A stretch of DNA of 64,000 bases from assembly GCF_900496995.4 (NCBI RefSeq), contig NC_044014.1:8589001-8653000 (forward strand), in the 5' to 3' direction. Both the position numbers and the translations under genes were made by a program. This document shows, in pieces, positions 14,101 to 27,700 of the stretch. This DNA comes from Aquila chrysaetos chrysaetos. Taxonomy: Eukaryota; Chordata; Aves; Accipitriformes; Accipitridae. The stretch's first letter is position 1. Every line of letters begins with the position of its first letter. The notes beneath the pieces were generated by a model. That model saw nothing but the letters and a program-made list of their open reading frames with translations. It ran no database searches and was not told the DNA's origin.

Positions 14101-15353
14101 TCTTCACCAATTCTCTAGAAATGTGGAGTTTTCATTTAGAATACGGTTTTATCTTTGCTGTGAAGTGCTGAAGCTAGCATTCAGTGTTTTGTGGGTTGTA
14201 GGAGAGGACGAAAAAAAGACTTCTCATGTAATCAGAAGACAAGTGCTGAGTAATGAACTTACTTGCCATCAATGGAGGCATCTACTGATCAGTAGATCTG
14301 GAAACTATTCTGGACCATCATGCAGTATTGCTGGATTTGAGCTGTTTCAGAGAGATTGTTACAGAATTGCATTGTAGAGGTATAAACTAAATAGCCACAG
14401 CTCCTGTTAAATATTTCTTGATGGTAATAGCAGTCTTCCTCTCAAATAAGACCACATCACTACCTTAAAAATAGTAGAGCGTTCATTCTAAAAAGTAGTA
14501 CATAGAGAATAGAGCTAGTAATATAGGAACTCAGCTTTATGTGTAGTGGACTATGTACTGTCCATTCGTGGGCAACAAAGAGGGAACTAAAGATGGATAG
14601 CTGTTGAACTTGAGGATAAAACACAAAAATCTCACCACTTTTAAATGAATTTTTTTTTTTTTTTATTGAAAAGTAAACGCAGATACAAACTGTGGTTTAA
14701 TTGAACAAAAAAAACCAGAAGCAAACCTGATGTAGCCTGAGTAAAATGGTTTCAAAACACTCAAAGACTAGCTTCTATGACACTACATATCATATGCCAC
14801 ATATTTTTCACTTTTCTGAAGACTTTTTTTGTGATAGATTCTGGAAAAAAGAAAGAATTGAATTATAGAAAATGAAATCTGATTAGTTCAATGTGTTCTT
14901 TACAGAGAAGTTTTTAAGCATTAAGCTGGGGGTTTTTTTGTTTCTGAAATTTGACAAGCATGATAAAATCAACGGATAAAGTGCAAGTAAGTTTGATTCC
15001 TCCAACAGAAACTTGAAACTGATCATAAAAGTGAGTAATACAAATTTCCCATGATTGTTATTCTGCTATTGGTCCTAGTGGCAGCTCAATCAGGGGCTCT
15101 GAAATGAACCTTTAAGAACCCTTTATTTCCAAGAATGGGACTCCAAAATATTTTTTCTCTTTGTATTGTTACACAGACTGACAATCAAGAAATTTGAAGT
15201 TAGGATTGACATTTAGAGAAAAACCACACTTTAATTTTTGTAAGGAATTTGTGAGTGGACAAAATAAAATATTACATAAAAGGATGCTATTATCATCCTA
15301 TTTCTCCATATTCCCATCTTCCATTTAAATGACAGCTGAAGGTAAAGATTAAT
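8111..15353. other. Non-coding AT-rich DNA 3' of CCDC172 exon 7
   Basis: Apart from the T/G tract near 11.2 kb and C/A runs near 12.86 kb (two C7 runs), I recognise nothing. Open frames reach at most 101 codons (14072-14377), with no motif and no codon pattern suggesting selection. Confidence 0.6.
11219..11262. repeat. TTTG/TTTA low-complexity tract
   Basis: A T-rich run with G every four to six bases ends in CCTCCCAG. It mimics a 3' splice site on the plus strand, but I see no exon after it. Confidence 0.8.
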
Positions 15354-15434
15354 TTAGCTCCTAAATGCGTAATCTTTTGCAGCTTTCAGGAAACTAATGA
15401 TTAGTACTAGTCCCCTAAATAGGTCTGTCTTGTG
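15354..15434 (-). other. Candidate terminal exon of CCDC172 (tentative)
   Basis: A T-rich stretch ending TTTTTAG lies 243 nt past exon 7. It is followed, in the phase exon 7 requires, by 26 codons starting HKTDLFRG and a TAA. I recall the mammalian protein ending about 11 residues after this junction, so a 26-residue tail is longer than expected and the resemblance is weak. A possible minus-strand AATAAA lies at 15122-15127. The true last exon may lie elsewhere or outside the window. Confidence 0.2.
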
Positions 15435-15676
15435 CTAAAAATGTATCTTTAAATGCTTTTCTGTACTTCCCTTTTCTGTGAGAAATGATATTCCTGGACA
15501 TTTGGAAATAATAGGCTAAAACAAATGAGAATTGGAGTGCACCTGCAAGACAAGGATGTTTGGCTGTGTACATAGTATAAAAAACTGCTTATCTAAAACC
15601 ACTGCTAATCATCTTAAATTACACATTTAAAACTAAAATTATCAAACACTTAAAATACATAATGAAAATGGCATAC

Positions 15677-15764
15677 CATTTGCAGAATTTCAATTTCTGT
15701 TTGAAGAGTCTCACAGATGCTTTCCCAATCATCATTTCTGCAATTTTCCAATTCTTTCTTAAGC
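15677..15764 (-). CDS. CCDC172: CCDC172 coding exon 7 (residues 218-247)
   Basis: The acceptor is TTTGGACACAG. The exon completes Arg218 and encodes LKKELENCRNDDWESICETL followed by QTEIEILQM, which matches the family's C-terminal helix. At the 3' end there is a GTATGC donor-like site in phase 0. If it is not used, the frame reads eight more codons to a TAA at 15652-15650 (255 residues in all). If it is used, a further short exon is needed; one candidate is at 15354-15434. Confidence 0.82.
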
Positions 15765-18700
15765 CTGTGTCCAAAACCAAATAAATTTTCAGATCAGGGA
15801 ACTGTACTTGGGTAACTATTTTTTTTTTCAGCTTTGGTCCCAGTTGTCAATTTGACTTATGTGAGAAAAGCCTCATTGATCTATTTGCATGATCAGGGTT
15901 TAAGTTTGCTGGTTTTGTAACTGGCAGTCCAATATGTTGCTCTCCAGCAATATCGTTGGATTTCATTCAGCACGGGCAGTTGTGATGGTAATGTAAGGAA
16001 CTTCAGAAAATGACATTTTGGGTTTTTACAAAGTATATCTTGACTAAGTACTTTGTTAGACAAATTCCTGGACCGTGTTGTTTTCATAAACCATGAAAGA
16101 TTTATGCCTCATTAGTCGTCATTTTCCTTATTTAAACATGCGAATTTGAACATTGATATTTAGGAAGTACCATACATTACTGTTCTTACTTTCCCTGGAT
16201 ATCTGCTTGTAGCCACTGGTGGAGGCAGAATGTTGGATTAGATGGGTCCTCTGCCTGACCCTGTGCAGCCGTTCTGTGCAATGATTGCTCCATACCCCTC
16301 CGCAGACTCCCTTGCTGTTGCTGCTGTTCTCTCCCCACCGCTCTTATTATTCTTCAGCGCTTACTGACTCTTTCCCAATAGTCTCGGCCAGGAATTCCCC
16401 AACTTTTCTACAGTAAGGACTGATTTTAATGTAATGATTTTTGCATTCAAAAGAGCATTTAGTCCTCCTAAAAGGAGACACCTAAACTTTGCACATCAAT
16501 GACTGTAGTGGTTTAAATTAATACTCGGTAGGCCAAGAGAAATCTATGCCAGAGCTTTTAGTAGTCTGATGAATACAAGGTGATGAGATTATACCGAGTT
16601 TTTCCATGGCTGTCATAAGAAAAGCATAATGAGAAAGATAAAGTTGCTTACCCTTAATACAGTTTCAGCAAACAATGTGAATATTTTGGGACATATAGAC
16701 AGACTGAAAAAAAGGAGGAAAAGTATATATTCTGCTTATCATTAAATAGCTAAACTGATGCATCAAAGAGGGACCTCATTTCTTCTGAAGTTGAAAGAAG
16801 AGGTAGCAACTATTTTTTCTTTTATATGCTATAATAGGGAATAAATTATTTAACCCTATTATATAGATGATGCACCTCTTTAGCTGTCCTACTACAGATA
16901 GAGATTGTTTTCTACACAAGAAAATGTCTTTATTAAAAGTAAAAGGTTTAGTTTCATATGAGAGGAATAGCTTAGTCACCATGTGGCATTAGAATAGTAG
17001 CATAAGGCTGGACCATAAGTTAATTTTGCTATTCCTGAGGAAAATGTAAATATCTTACCATCAATACGGAAACAGTATGAGCTCTGTGGGTTTGTATTAC
17101 GAAGGAGTAAATGCCTCTTCTTTCAGGAATATTTCTCCTGCATTTATAATACATACAAGTGTTCGAACAAAAGGACATTTTGAACTACACTTTAAGAAAT
17201 GAAATATTTACTGTAGGACAGTGCTAGTTTACAGACCGTTTTCATTGAGGGAAGTTCATTCCAAGGTCTAAGATCAGCTTCTGATCTTGATTAAATCAGC
17301 TTAATTTCATTGCCTTGCCTCCTCATTTTTTTTTCTTTCTGTGTTCTCTGTTAGTGTGATATTGGAACCCTAATTTAAGACAAACAAAAGCCCTACTTTG
17401 CCTAATTTACTTTAGGAAAAGACATAGTCTGTTAATCTCAGAGAAAATGCTCTCATTGTCTTCCACATTGTAAAATTGATGCATAGTCTGTTTGCTAGTT
17501 GTCAGCTAAGAATGATACCACTCTATGTTAGGTGTACGCTAAGGATAGAACAACCAGAAGATAAGCAGTAAGAGTTGCTTATCGGTCTGTGTCTTGGGAT
17601 AGTGAATTAATTACTATTGATGATGTGCTTTGAAACTGTAACATTTTGCATATGGATTTTAAAATCTTATTTAAAATATTTTATAAAACTTTTAAATGTG
17701 GTGACAGCACAACTCCTTACATAGCATGGGTTAGTGGTGATAAAAGACATTCGTTCAAATGTGGTGATTAATTTTTACATTAATCAATTGATTCTGCTTT
17801 CAGGTCTTCCTTCTTTCTTATTTAGAAGCTAGATAATTACAGTATGTGCCAGGAATATTATACTCACAAAACAAGGGCTGTCTGTTAAGTTACAGTCTAC
17901 ACAATTAATGCATTGGGGACGCCTGAGTTACTGAATAAATGATGAAGTTTTACCAGAAGGAATGTGAGACAATGGAACTATTAAAAAAAAATGTTTAACC
18001 TGGAAGCAGATTTAGCTTTTTCATTTTACACTTAAGATAAGCAGGATATTCATATTCATCTTTCCACTATCAGATTGAATGTGCAAACCAATTATTCATG
18101 AAACTATACTCTCTAGATGGAGGGCAGGTTTTCTGTCACCTTCGGAAATGGAAAGAGATGTACCTTTTGCCAGAATAAGGATTAATATGACAATTATACC
18201 CTCCTTATGACTATGATAAAAAGCAAATACCTTAAAAAAACACACAACCCCCGCCCCAAAAAAACCCCCACCAACCAAAAACCAACCAAAAAAACCCCAA
18301 CAGAAAAAAAAGCCCAAACAAACTGAAAAATCACATTAGCATTAGGCCCTCCATGTCCTTTGTTTTTTTATTTTATTTTATTTTTTTTTTTTTTTTTTTA
18401 GCATTTTGGTCTCCTTGATGACAATAAAATATATCTTTCAAAAAAGTTATTGTGCTGAATTAACAGTGTATTGGTAAGTTACAGCACCACAGGTAATGGA
18501 CTCTAGTGAACAGCTGGAGCTGAAATGCTGTATTTGTGAAAGGAGGCTTGACTACTCCTTTGAAAAACTTTCAAGATAAATAGCGATAGCAAAACCTAGC
18601 CTTAAATCAAGTAGGTGGGACAAAAGCATCAGCATTTTTTTGGATGCTAGCTTGCCCCAGACTGAGCTTTGCTATCAGTTGTCCATTTTCCATTACTCTT

Positions 18701-21700
18701 GAATGCCAGAAGTGACAAAGAGATGAAGAAGGAGGGGATCACTGAAGACAATCGATTTTGCAGCTTTGAAATGAGCACAGCTATTAAATGCATTGGCATT
18801 TGTGGTTGATACGCACTATTCTTGAATTTCAGCTGTATATGCAGAAGGCAAATAGGAAAAATAATTGTGAAATCAATACATGCTAGTATTATGAATTGAA
18901 CTATGATGAAAATAATGTTATTGTCAAACAGGTTTCTCTGAAAATCATCCACAGATTCAAATTATCGGATCAAGACTCCAGTAGCCAAAACTTGCATTCC
19001 AAGAATAATTTTATGTAAAGACATCTCAGAGAAGAAATAGTTTGTGTAGAAGGCAGGGTGAATATGTATTTTTAGAGCCTTTTTTTTCTAAGTGGGGATG
19101 AAAGACCCTATCTGGTTATTGTTGGAGTTGCAGAAGGAGCAGACTGTCTCTTGGTTATGTTTTGCTGAGACAGGTAAAATATTTTTTTCATATTTTCCTT
19201 CTCGTCTGTGCCTTGTTTATGACCACCATTTTATTTTTTAACCATAAATACAAGGGAAAACATTAGAGTGTATTATAAAACAGAATTGCTTGACACTGAT
19301 ATCCAGATAGAATCCTGATAGAATTTATGGTACAAAACAAAGTTCCCTAAGATGTTATATATAAACTTGAGAGTATGTATGTTGATTTTCCTGAATTTTA
19401 TCATAAAGGTCAGGAGAAACATTTATCAAGGTTTTAAGACTTTATTGACACTGAAGAAAAGTATAGAAGACTTTGGTTTATTGTCTGAAGCCAAAGTAGA
19501 GCTAAAGCATTGAGGTCATTCAGTCTCAGTTCAGTACCAGGACTAAATTAATGTGTATGTTTCTATAGTGAGAGCAGGATTTTGCTGGGTATTTACAATT
19601 TGCTGACACTACTAAACAGAAAATGCTATTGATACAGCTGAAGAAGTCAATAAATTTCAGACTATTATCAATTGATTGAGGAAGGAAGAAAATGAGTCCT
19701 AAATGGAATTCAGTATCTCAAAACATAAATTCAAGCACTTGAGTTGAACAAATAAATTATAAAAGTATGTGCTTGAAGGAGCATAAATAGAATAAAAATT
19801 AAGAAAGTGATCTAGTAGTAATAATAAATGCTAGCAAGAAGATGAAACATGAAAGTGAACAGGGTACTAGGCTACATAACAATGGGAATTAAATGTAAAT
19901 TAAAATAAATAGAAATACCTTAGGTAAAATATGAAAATTTCAGCTTTTACTGTTCTGGATCAAATGCTGATTGTAAAATACATAATTATCATTGACTAAA
20001 GCTTGTGTTTTGTGAATGCTATCAGGCAACTATTTATAAAAGTAGTTATAGGTCTTGAAAAGTATGGGGGTCTTTTTGTTTGTTTGGTTGGGGTTTTTTA
20101 ACTTTATATTCCCCAAATACATAAAATATCACAAGGAGTCTTTAAGGAATATGTTATTATAGATGAATAAACATGAAAACGTTAAGGCACACAATTAAAC
20201 TGCACATTTAGAATAGATTTGCTTTTATGCAGACAGCAAACCAAAGTTATACAGACTACTTTCCATTGGAACTGTAAGAACAAGTTACACAGGAAAAAAA
20301 AAATATACAAGCATCAGAGACATCAAAACTGAAATGTGTTTCTAGGGGTCAATAAGATTCCTATTGAAAGGCAGGGAAAATAAATATGGGTCAATGATCC
20401 TTCTAGTTCAAATATCTTGATTTTTCTATTGTACAGGCAAAATTAGATCTCAATCTGGATGTATTAATACAGCTACCCTATTGCTGAAATTAGTATCTCT
20501 ATACTATTCTGCTTTGTTTCATGTGAACTGTATAATTTTCTCAGAGCTAGAAAGGATTTAGAATTGTCCTTGTTTCCTTCTGCATTATGGGCTCTCCATT
20601 CTCTGCTCATCTTCCAGGTTGAATGCATATTTCTTGAAAAGTAGGTGAGAAATTTATACACAGTATTCTTACACCCTCCTGTTTATTGTTGGAAATGCCT
20701 CTTGCTTTTATCTTTTCCACAGCTATAATTACTTTTGATGTTTATAGTTGTCTTTTGATTACATACTATGTTCAGGCGTCTCTTCTTTGCTTCCAGGTAC
20801 CTATTATTGAAGTCCTTAGTTGTGTACAAGTACATAAACTTGCACTGCATATAATTATATTCCTCCTCTTTTTTAGCAACTCCAGTCTACAAGGTCTAGA
20901 GTTTTTCAATTGTTTTACACTGTTGTTTAAAACATTTTCTATTCCAAAGTCATTATTTAAAACATTAGCAAGACCAGCTGTGGCTGCAGTTACCTTCTTC
21001 CAGCCCCAAATTTCCTTTTTCAGACCTATTACTGTTGTTACTATTAGTCATTTCCTTACTCACTTAAAATTTTTAATATGTCTTCCCCAGGTTAACTAGT
21101 AGTTTCCCATGTGGGATAACACCGAATACTTTACTAATGTCTAGGTGGATGGCATTTGCATTTCCTTTGTCTAACCAATCGGTTGTGTTATCAAAGAAAG
21201 ATATTGTTAGTCAGATTTGATCTACTTTTTGTAAATCCATACTGCAATTTGTAATGGAAACCTATTTTAACATAATTCAAACTATAATAGTTCCACTAGG
21301 CACTGCTATTAAAAAGAAAAGCTTAAAAAATCGATGAGGAGATTGTCATTAAAAAACTCATTTTGAACTACATATATTACTCCAGAGATTGATATTTCCT
21401 GATTATAAAATTTAACATAAAATTAAATGGCAAACTTTTTTTTTTTAACCACCAGAACCATGCATGGCTTTAGGCAGTCCACTGTTAGTGTGAAACATTT
21501 GTTCAGCTCTAACGAACATATTTCCTGTATGATTTGTATGAAAGAAAGCATTGCTTTTTCCTTCCTAATTTTGGTAATGGAGTTTCTTTTTCTGTATTAT
21601 GAAGTATATGAAGCAGTACTACATTTTTAGGAACTAGGCAAGTATACAAAGCCTTGAACTATTTACAAAGTAGGGTGACTTCATGCCTTTCCCTTCTGCT

Positions 21701-24700
21701 ACTGTTTTTCTGAAGTAGAATAGAAATTTAGGTTTCAAAGAAACATTTTATCCTTAGTCTACCTTTAGAATAGTAGGAAAAATATCAATTTTAGGTAGAA
21801 ACTCTCTCAGTCTAAATAAACGTTAATTAAAATTATTTCTAGGTTGCTTTACATAAGGCAACACATAAATTTAAAATTAAAATGTGGAAGAAGATAAATA
21901 ATTAATATAGTAAGTAATTACAATGAATATAATAGTGAAATGACATAGCTAGGAATTTAGTGGTATCAGTTAGTCTCTGCTTGACCCCTGTATTGTTCCA
22001 CTTAAGTGATGCTACTTGCTACCTGCCAGGGAAATGTGACTCAAGACAGCTGATGCCAAAGTTCTTTCCTGCTGTTTTGTTTTTGGGGCTGGCACTGGCA
22101 AAAATAGGTGATTAAAATAAGGCTTTTGATTTTAATTGCAGATATTTTCTGATTAAAAAAAAAAAAAAAAGGCCCTCTTTGTTAAATATTTCTCTGAATT
22201 ATGCACCTGTATCACGAGACTTACAATTTGCAGGGTGCCTACTTTGAGGAAGAGGGTATAGTGTCTTATCCATAACTACATCTGTGCTTAACATTCAAAT
22301 TTTGGTTAGCTTTTTCCTGCATCTGATGTGTATTAGAACAAGCCTATAACTGCAGCACCAACAGCTGTTGGAATTACCGGTATGTGCTTCTCATGACCTT
22401 TTGTAATTTTTTGATGGATTTGGGAGAAATTTTATGAAACTGCAGACATGGTACAGGGCATTTTTCTCAGCTCAAAGATGAATTGCTGTAATTTGAATTT
22501 GCTGGCTACACTCTTCAGCTGAAATGCAATTTACTTTAAGATATATATTTAATTATAATGAAGATTCTTGCCTTGCCAGCTACTTTTGATATTGATTTTT
22601 AAGCTGGGACTAGGTATGTGATACAATAACAGACTTACAGGGTGATCTGGGAGCTACATATATCTGGTTATTGATGCTGAGTGTCTCTCACATTTGTTCT
22701 AAGGAAGGATTGAAAACATTGGTATTTTTACCATTAGAGAGTGGTGTGGTTTCCTGCTCTATAAAAAAAAAATCAAACTTTGATTTTTTTTTTTTTAATA
22801 AAAAAAAAAAATCAAAGTTTGTGCTTATTTCTTAGAAAAAAAAGTAATGTGGATCAAAAATACATATTTGTGTCAAAATAGTCTTCTCTTTATATATACT
22901 AAATGTGATTTTCAGTAAAAACTAAAATTCTATTCTTGCATTAGATTCTGTATGGGGAAAAAAGCTGATCTTGTTAGGGTTGTTTCTCAAACACAGTAGG
23001 TTCAATCCCTGACTCCTATTAAGATAGGCACTAGTATATGTGAGATTGCATTAATTGGTACTTTGGCTGCAAAAGGTCCTTTGCAAGTGCCAAAGGTGTA
23101 TCTAGACCGTCAGGAGGGCTTCCTGGTTCACCCCAGGTGGCTGGTACTTTAGTTTTTCCCACTGACACTGCATGAATTCTTTATTCTCAGATTCCCTTCA
23201 GGGGGCACCCACAGGAGTGGACAGGATAGTTTGTTCAAGGATCTGCTCCAGAGAGACTATTGCCATGGACTGCATCAGCACGTGCTCTGCCGCAGCAGCT
23301 GTGGTCCCTCAAATACTTCTGTGGCACATCGTAGAGCATGCAATGCACGTGCTATGTATTGTCATTTTGAACCAGCACTCTGTTGTGCTGGACATAACTT
23401 CTTTAAGTATTTAATGCATTTTGAATGGAAAATATGTGTATATAGATGACATTATATCTTAATGTCACAGAGACACTACACAGGAACCAGAGCAGATATG
23501 ATCTCACCAAATGCTAGGCAGCGTGGAGGTGACTGGTTTGTTGCAGATAATGCTGCCTCTGAGCAGTGTAGGCACAAACCAGTGCACATGTATTGATCTA
23601 TGGGCTGCGTAATTCACAATGATTATTGGTTCATTGGCTAATTCAGACTGGAAGAGATGTCAGGAGGTCATCTAGCCCAATGTCCTTCTCAAAGCAGGAT
23701 CAGTTACAAGGTTAGACCAGGTTACTGAGGGCTTTATCCAGTCAAGTCTGAAAACCTTCAAGGTTGAAAACTATGCAACCTCTCTGGGCAACCTTTTCCT
23801 TTGCTATACTATCTTCATGATAAACAAGTTTTTCCTTACATTCATTTGATACCCCTCTTGTTTCAACTTCTGGTTTCTGCCTTTTGTTCTCCCTTTGTGC
23901 GGCATTGTGCAGATCCTGGCTCCATCTTCTTGATGACCTCGTTGTAGGTACTGGAGGGCGATCAGGTACCTCCAGGGGGACTAGTAATATACTGCACTAT
24001 TTATAGCATATAGATTATGCTTTAAATTATTATTATACTTAATACATAATATTATACTTTAAATTCCCTTTCATTCCCTTAATTCAGTAGTCCAATCCAA
24101 GAAGTTATGAGCAGGTTTTGTTAAAAAACAACAAAAAAAAGAATTGATAGAGTTGTACGAGTCTGATAAATTTTGGGATAATTCTAAACAACACAGCACT
24201 ATGACATACAGAAATAGACAAATGAGGATTGCCTGCTTGGCTCTGCTGAAAAGCAGAATCTATTCGTGCTGACGTGGAAGTACAGTAACATAGCTATGTT
24301 GCTTCTGGCATCTAAGTTAACTTATTCAGGGCTATCTCTCTCTGTAAAGCATTGAGCTTTTCTGATCAAAAGCCAGTGCAAGATAGAAGTATGGTTTAGG
24401 CAAATCTGTCCTAAATTTTGTCCAGTATCTGAAATGAAAAAATATTTTAATGTAAAGAAAATTTATTCAATACATTATTACACCTCAAGGAGACCTAGCT
24501 TTTGTGATAGTAGTAATAGCAGTAGGAACACTTTATATTTTGCACTACATGCAATTATCAAATAATGTAAGCTTATCTTGACCATAAAATGAAGCATTTT
24601 ACGAAATAAAAAAATTTCACCATCCTTCTTGATTTGGTTGTAAATGACACTTTGTGGTTTTGTAGTTAATAGAATTTAATATGTTTTATCCACTGTTGTG

Positions 24701-27700
24701 TTTTCCACCCAGATAAAACCAAAGTATCGTTCCACAGAGCTGTGAGTTAATTTTACTATGTAGAAAGACAGACATACATGTTTTTGAATGATTTGCCTAG
24801 GATCTCATAGCAATCAGTGGCAGAGCTGTTTGCTACTCTGTTCCTTATACACAGGAAAGCTGTTATAGAAAACTAATTACACCAATTGGGATATTAAGTG
24901 GCATCATGGCAGTAAACTACTCCAAGGGAAGTATGTTATTTAGAAGGAAGTTGACAACCTCATGTATCACAAAACCTAATATATCACGATGCAATGAAAA
25001 ACGAGGAAGTGAATTATAACATGCTGTCTTACAGAATTGCTTCTGTTGTTATTATTTACACTGTGTCTTCTATATATATGTTGAATGCAAAGTTTTTGCT
25101 ACCGTATGCAGAATTGTGAGCTAATTAATTTTTATGCTGAGGGAATTTTGGCCATGTCTCAACACCATGTAAGAGATTGAAGAGAGTTAGTAATAGGGCT
25201 GATATATCATTTTCTTTCAAAACCCAATATTCAGCAAAAAATGGGCCATTAACAAATTGTCTTTCAAAAAAATGGTCAGGGTTCTCTGCAAAATTTTATT
25301 TTTCCATTGAAAGTTTTCAGAAAAAAAAAGCTATATTTATTTTTTGTCAAACTCAGAAATGTATAGGAAAAAAAATGTGATAGTAACAAAAGTTGTGTTT
25401 TCCCTAACAATTTCTGTTAGAGAATATTTTTGACCAGCTTTTCTAGGAGGAGTTCCTCTGCATTGTCTATTAAATATTTTTAAATATCCACAGGCACTTT
25501 CATCTGGAACACCATAAAATAGGAAAAAGATGGTTAATTCTGTGATATGGGGCTTTCTGCATTGGAAGATATTTTTGTTGAAAACATTACATTATTTTCT
25601 CTATAGTGAAAATGTAAATGTTGCACTTAAGCAAACTGGAAAGAAATGAGTTATTGCCACTCAGTTCCTGGGAAGCAATATTCACTATTAAGGGAGGCTG
25701 TTCAAGGTGTTCTGTATTGGTTGAATCTTCAAAATTTTGTTCTAAACCAGCTTAATTAGAAGGCAAACTAGAACTGACGGTAGAGATCACAGAGAAAACA
25801 AATCTACATTTAGTAGCTTCAATTCAAGGCCCACCAGACCCAAGGAGGTTATTGTGGCCAATCCATTCCATAGCAGTCAGGCTCTGGGGAAGGTTGTACA
25901 GCCAGTCAGCAGATGTACGTATAGCATTGGGTAGTTCATCAGTACTCTGCATACCACCACTATTTTTACAAAAACTTAAGAACTGGCCTTCCACCCAAAG
26001 AGCATTCTTTTGCTCTGCCTCCAAGTTTGGCTGACTTCCTTGCAAACGCTTCCAGTTTTTAATTCATTGGAGTATGCATGTAAGGGTGAAAGGCTGTAAC
26101 AAACAACAGGAATTCGTGTTCTGTAATAAAAATGAATGATTCTTCTGATTTCAAAGGAATATTGTACAGGAATGTAAAATAGTCATTGCCACAAGGACGG
26201 GTCTGCAGTTACAGACCTAAAATTAAATTTAGGAACTTACTAATATAAGACTCTTACCTTAAACATTCAGGATCAGTCTGAGGTTTTTCAATGACTTGGA
26301 CTTTTTCTGCTTCTAAATCTTTTGTCATTCTTTCAGCTTCCCTGATTACTTTCTCAAGGTCTAAACATAAAATAACAATTACCTTGTAAATATATATTAA
26401 TCATCCATATTCAAAGACTTCCTAAATTTTCTAAATTTATCTTTTCTAATATTTCTTCATGAAACTGTTTGTAGGGTAAAGGCATCAGAATAAAGAACAT
26501 GAATTATTTTATTATTGTAATTGGTACGCATATTGCAATCTTCTAGAAAATTTCCTTCCTTTTCCCTTATTTATGGCCTGTCTTTCTTAGCTTTCTTACT
26601 GTGAGATGTTATTTACACATTTGTAAAAAAGTTACTAAACCACTTCTAGATTACATTTTCTTTTAATCCAAATTTCAAAATCATCCCTATTTCTTGTGAT
26701 CACCTTTGACACAGAACCTTTCTTGGTTCTCTCTGTATCTTTTTAGTTTTTTTTCTTTTATAGGGTTTCCTGTGTATTCAACACATTCTTCCTAGCTTTG
26801 TGCATGGACTTCTTTTTGTAATGCACAGACTTTCATACATGAACACGCGAATGTCAGTAAAGAGATGACAGTTGAATTTACAACTCAGAGGTTTAGCACT
26901 GAGGCCAAATCTGTCTTTATCAGTCCAAGCCATGTTGCTTGTTAAAAATTTGAATCTTTAATTATAGGTTAATGGGTTTTAAACAATATTTATGTTGATT
27001 TTAAGTTCACTTTGAAACACTAATTCTCCATTTAAGTATATCACTTACCAGCAAAAGTAAAAATTTCTTTTTCATATTTATAGCTTATGATTCAGCAAAT
27101 CTATAGACCTCAGTATCACTGACATTTAAAATAAATCTTATTGAAATCCATAATAATTGTTATAACAATATTTAAAAATGATGTATTACATAACGTAAAA
27201 ATATATTAAAATCTTGTTTGTATGATTTCTTTTTCTTGAGAAAAATAACTTGAGAGAAAAGATTTTTCAAAAGCATTTGTCAAGCCACAAATAATTATCA
27301 TAACATGTGATTGTCAGGCACACCTTTGAGTTCACTTTGGAGAGTAAATAAATCCTGCTTTAATTCATTCTTCTGCAGCTGGAGTGCATTTAACTGAACA
27401 TTTTTATGTTCCATTGACTCCATTTCTAAGAAAAAATATGTTTTAAATTAAAACACATTGCAGTTTTAGTCTTCATGATATAATCTTAAATATTCTTAAC
27501 TACTACCAATCTTCAGCTAGTCAAAAAGAACCTTAAATATAAAACTAAAATTAACTAAAATCAGTCATATAAACCCCAGTTCACAGGAAATTATGTCATA
27601 TAATGTATTCATAACTATGAAATAATTTTTTTTTTAATGTTATTAAGATATTTGAAATATTTTGTTGACTGGGCATAAAAAGAATTTTTGCTTTAGAGTT

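Noticed and set aside
14072-14377. 101-codon plus-strand frame
   Set aside because: No domain, no splice context and no recognisable homology. A frame of this length is expected by chance in a 64-kb window.
18647-18952. 101-codon minus-strand hydrophobic frame in CCDC172 intron 6
   Set aside because: No matching splice phase to CCDC172 and no recognised motif. Exons 6 and 7 already join correctly around it.
20686-21099. 137-codon hydrophobic plus-strand frame that could look like a membrane protein
   Set aside because: It is in a T-rich region antisense to CCDC172 and its end runs into an antisense CR1 fragment. The hydrophobic residues follow from the T-rich composition, and no family is recognised.
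25824-26045. Overlapping 60-73 codon frames on both strands close to CCDC172 exon 6
   Set aside because: Exon 6 joins exon 7 with correct phase and sequence, so no extra exon is needed. It may be an unrecognised old repeat, but I could not support that.
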